DNA from: Microbacterium sp. CBA3102
Lineage (GTDB): Bacteria; Actinomycetota; Actinomycetes; Actinomycetales; Microbacteriaceae
Assembly: GCF_007954505.1 (NCBI RefSeq)
Contig: NZ_CP042412.1
Coordinates: 2,666,001-2,730,000, forward strand
DNA length: 64,000 nucleotides
Reading direction: 5' to 3'
The position numbers and the translations under genes were made by a program. The notes below the pieces were generated by a model. That model did no database searches and had not been told where the DNA came from. It saw nothing but the letters and a program-made list of their open reading frames with translations. Below are positions 62,514-64,000 of this stretch, in pieces (position 1 is the first letter of the stretch; every line of letters starts with the position of its first letter).

Positions 62514-63485
62514 ATGGTCGGTCAGGCCGCGGAAACGCGCGACAGCAAGCTGATCGCGGCGCTCACCGCCGCGCAGCTCTACTACATGCAGGACAAGACG
62601 ATGGAAGTCATCGCGCAGGAACTCGGCACCTCCCGATCCTCCGTGTCTCGCCTGTTGAGCTTCGCCAGGGAAAGCGGCCTGGTCGACATCCGCATCAATT
62701 CGCCGTTGGAACGTCTCGGGATGCTCGAGCAGCGCATCCGTGACCGGCACCGTGTGGCTGCGCACGTGGTGCCGATGCCGGAGATCCTCAGCGAAGTCGA
62801 ACGTCTCGAGCGTGTGGCGCTCACGGCGGGTCGTCTGCTATCGCAGTTCGTCGATTCGAACATGGTCATCGGAGTCGCGTGGGGCTCGACGATCAGTGCG
62901 GTGAGCCGTGGACTGACACAGAAGGAGACGCACAACACCACGTTCGTGCAGCTCAACGGTGCCGGGAACACCCAGACGACCGGCGTCGAATACTCCAGCG
63001 ACATCCTGCAGCGGTTCGGCAGTGCCTTCGGCGCGCAGGTGCAGCAGTTCCCCGTCCCCGCTTTCTTCGATGACCCGGCGACCCGGGAGGCGATGTGGAG
63101 GGAGCGGAGCACGCGGCGTGTGCTCGACCTTCAGGCCAAGATGGACGTCGCCGTCTTCAGCCTGGGCTCTCCTGCGGCGGAGGTGCCGAGCCGGGTCTAC
63201 GTCGGCGGCTACCTCGGGCGTGACGACTACCGCAGCCTGCGCGAGGACCACGCGATCGGCGATGTCGCGACGGTCTTCTTCCGATCAGATGGTTCCTGGC
63301 GGGACATCCGCGTCAACGCGAGGGCGACCGGCCCCGGGCTCGATCGTCTGCGCCGTGTCCCTCGCCGGGTCTGCGTTGTCTCCGGTATCCCGAAGTTGGT
63401 GAGTCTCCGGGCTGCTCTGGCGGCCGGACTCATCACCGACGTGGTCCTCGACGAAGGTCTCGCACGCCGTCTCGTGGAGGACTGA
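62514..63485 (+). CDS. SorC/DeoR-type sugar-binding transcriptional regulator
   Basis: 323 residues. The N-terminal HTH (about 12-55) contains 'AQLYYMQDKTMEVIAQELGT' and the recognition helix 'SRSSVSRLLSFARESGLV'. The large C-terminal domain is the SorC phosphosugar-binding fold with 'VIGVAWGSTISAVSRGL' and 'VCVVSGIPKLVSLRAALAAG'. GAGGAGG sets the ATG at 62514. Divergent from glpDFK, with a palindrome between them; the likely effector is a glycerol-pathway intermediate such as glycerol-3-phosphate, which is inference. Confidence 0.9.
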   Translation: MVGQAAETRDSKLIAALTAAQLYYMQDKTMEVIAQELGTSRSSVSRLLSFARESGLVDIRINSPLERLGMLEQRIRDRHRVAAHVVPMPEILSEVERLERVALTAGRLLSQFVDSNMVIGVAWGSTISAVSRGLTQKETHNTTFVQLNGAGNTQTTGVEYSSDILQRFGSAFGAQVQQFPVPAFFDDPATREAMWRERSTRRVLDLQAKMDVAVFSLGSPAAEVPSRVYVGGYLGRDDYRSLREDHAIGDVATVFFRSDGSWRDIRVNARATGPGLDRLRRVPRRVCVVSGIPKLVSLRAALAAGLITDVVLDEGLARRLVED

Positions 63486-63500
63486 ACAGCGCCGGGAGTG

Positions 63501-64000
63501 TCAGTCCTCGTCGGTCGACGACTCCGGACCGGAACGGAACTCGCGGATCAGGTGCTGCACCACGGCGGTGAGATCGCCGCCCGCGGCATCGGCGACGGCG
63601 AGCTGCCGCGCGTAGCTGGCGCCGCCCTCCAGGATCGTCCCCACGCCGCCGAACTCGCGTCCGCACCCCAACTCCACCGCGACGGGGGCGAGCGACTCGA
63701 GCGTCTCGGTCAGGTGCTCCCGTACGGGGCGCTGGGTGCCTGCGGCGTCGACGATGACGCGGGCGTCGAGTCCGTATCGTGCCGCCCGCCACTTGTTCTC
63801 GCGGTGGAACCAGGCGGGAAGTTCAGGGAGAGCCCTGCCCTCGTCGAGTTGCCGCGAGAAGTGCTCGACGAGCACCTGCACGAGTGCGGCGACGGACGCC
63901 AGCTCCGGGAGGGTGGACAGGCCGTCGCAGGCGCGTACCTCGATCGTGCCCCAGCGTGGGGCGGGGCGGATGTCCCAGCGCACCTCGGTGGCATCTTCCA
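63501..64000 (-). CDS. Carboxylate-amine ligase, GCS2/YbdK family (5' end outside window)
   Basis: The last 165 codons of a gene whose start lies beyond the right edge. 'VRWDIRPAPRWGTIEVRACD' carries the substrate-binding Arg of the glutamate-cysteine ligase type 2 family, and 'PAWFHRENKWRAARYGLDAR' is a second signature. Members couple glutamate or another carboxylate to an amine using ATP. Convergent with the SorC gene, 15 bases apart. Whether it is a true gamma-glutamylcysteine synthetase or a YbdK-like ligase cannot be said from the fragment. Confidence 0.85.
   Translation of the reverse strand, partial: EDATEVRWDIRPAPRWGTIEVRACDGLSTLPELASVAALVQVLVEHFSRQLDEGRALPELPAWFHRENKWRAARYGLDARVIVDAAGTQRPVREHLTETLESLAPVAVELGCGREFGGVGTILEGGASYARQLAVADAAGGDLTAVVQHLIREFRSGPESSTDED

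Overview
The window is a GC-rich, densely packed actinobacterial chromosome segment. Housekeeping order (murA-plsC-gpsA-ddl-thiL-rsmD-recG-coaD-yceD-rpmF-rnc-mutM, then smc-ftsY, lipBA and ffh), the frequent 'TAnnnT, 6-7 nt, ATG/GTG' leaderless promoters and the protein sequences suggest a Microbacteriaceae member, probably Microbacterium. This taxonomic call is inference from gene content; no marker rRNA is present.

Layout. 1-6.9 kb: a TetR/MFS divergent pair, leuB and ilvE (branched-chain amino acids), then a coupled run of FAH-family enzyme, MFS carrier and methyltransferase. 6.9-8.65 kb: gltX and tRNA-Gln. 8.75-14.2 kb: a tightly overlapped three-gene operon encoding a MukBEF-like SMC complex of the Wadjet/Mks type (jetA, jetB, jetC) with no jetD nuclease gene beside it. 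It is followed by a small membrane protein, a topoisomerase IB and aminopeptidase N. 18.3-25.7 kb: small accessory genes, tRNA-Glu, an ArsR/MFS pair, an ECF sigma factor with a membrane DUF4349 partner, and a TerC gene under a probable manganese (yybP-ykoY) riboswitch. 25.8-30.6 kb: a flavin monooxygenase/O-acetylhomoserine sulfhydrylase pair, divergent from leuCD. leuCD is preceded by a leaderless 16-residue leader peptide with four consecutive Leu codons.

30.7-42.2 kb is the conserved cell-envelope, DNA-repair and ribosome cluster listed above. The expected rnc-mutM-smc-ftsY run is broken after mutM. A 991-bp unit carrying a RelE/HigB-type toxin and an XRE antitoxin sits at the 3' end of mutM and is bounded by a perfect 44-bp direct repeat of the mutM tail. 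The distal repeat still encodes the original end of mutM with different synonymous codons, so this looks like a small integrated element. An ABC transporter, a two-domain GNAT protein, a 94-residue hypothetical and a 36-codon small ORF with an excellent promoter and ribosome binding site fill the rest of the gap before smc.

47.3-56.3 kb: smc, ftsY, lipoate genes, a TetR regulator and ffh. 56.3-58.2 kb: an EamA exporter divergent from a LysR regulator. 58.3-63.5 kb: a glpD-glpF-glpK operon for glycerol use, divergent from a SorC-family regulator with a 14-bp palindromic operator between them. The right edge holds a truncated GCS2-type carboxylate-amine ligase.

The observations most worth following up are the JetABC operon lacking JetD, the toxin-antitoxin element in the mutM 3' end, the leuC leader peptide, the TerC riboswitch with a visible Shine-Dalgarno-sequestering switch, and the unannotated 36-codon ORF near 47.1 kb.
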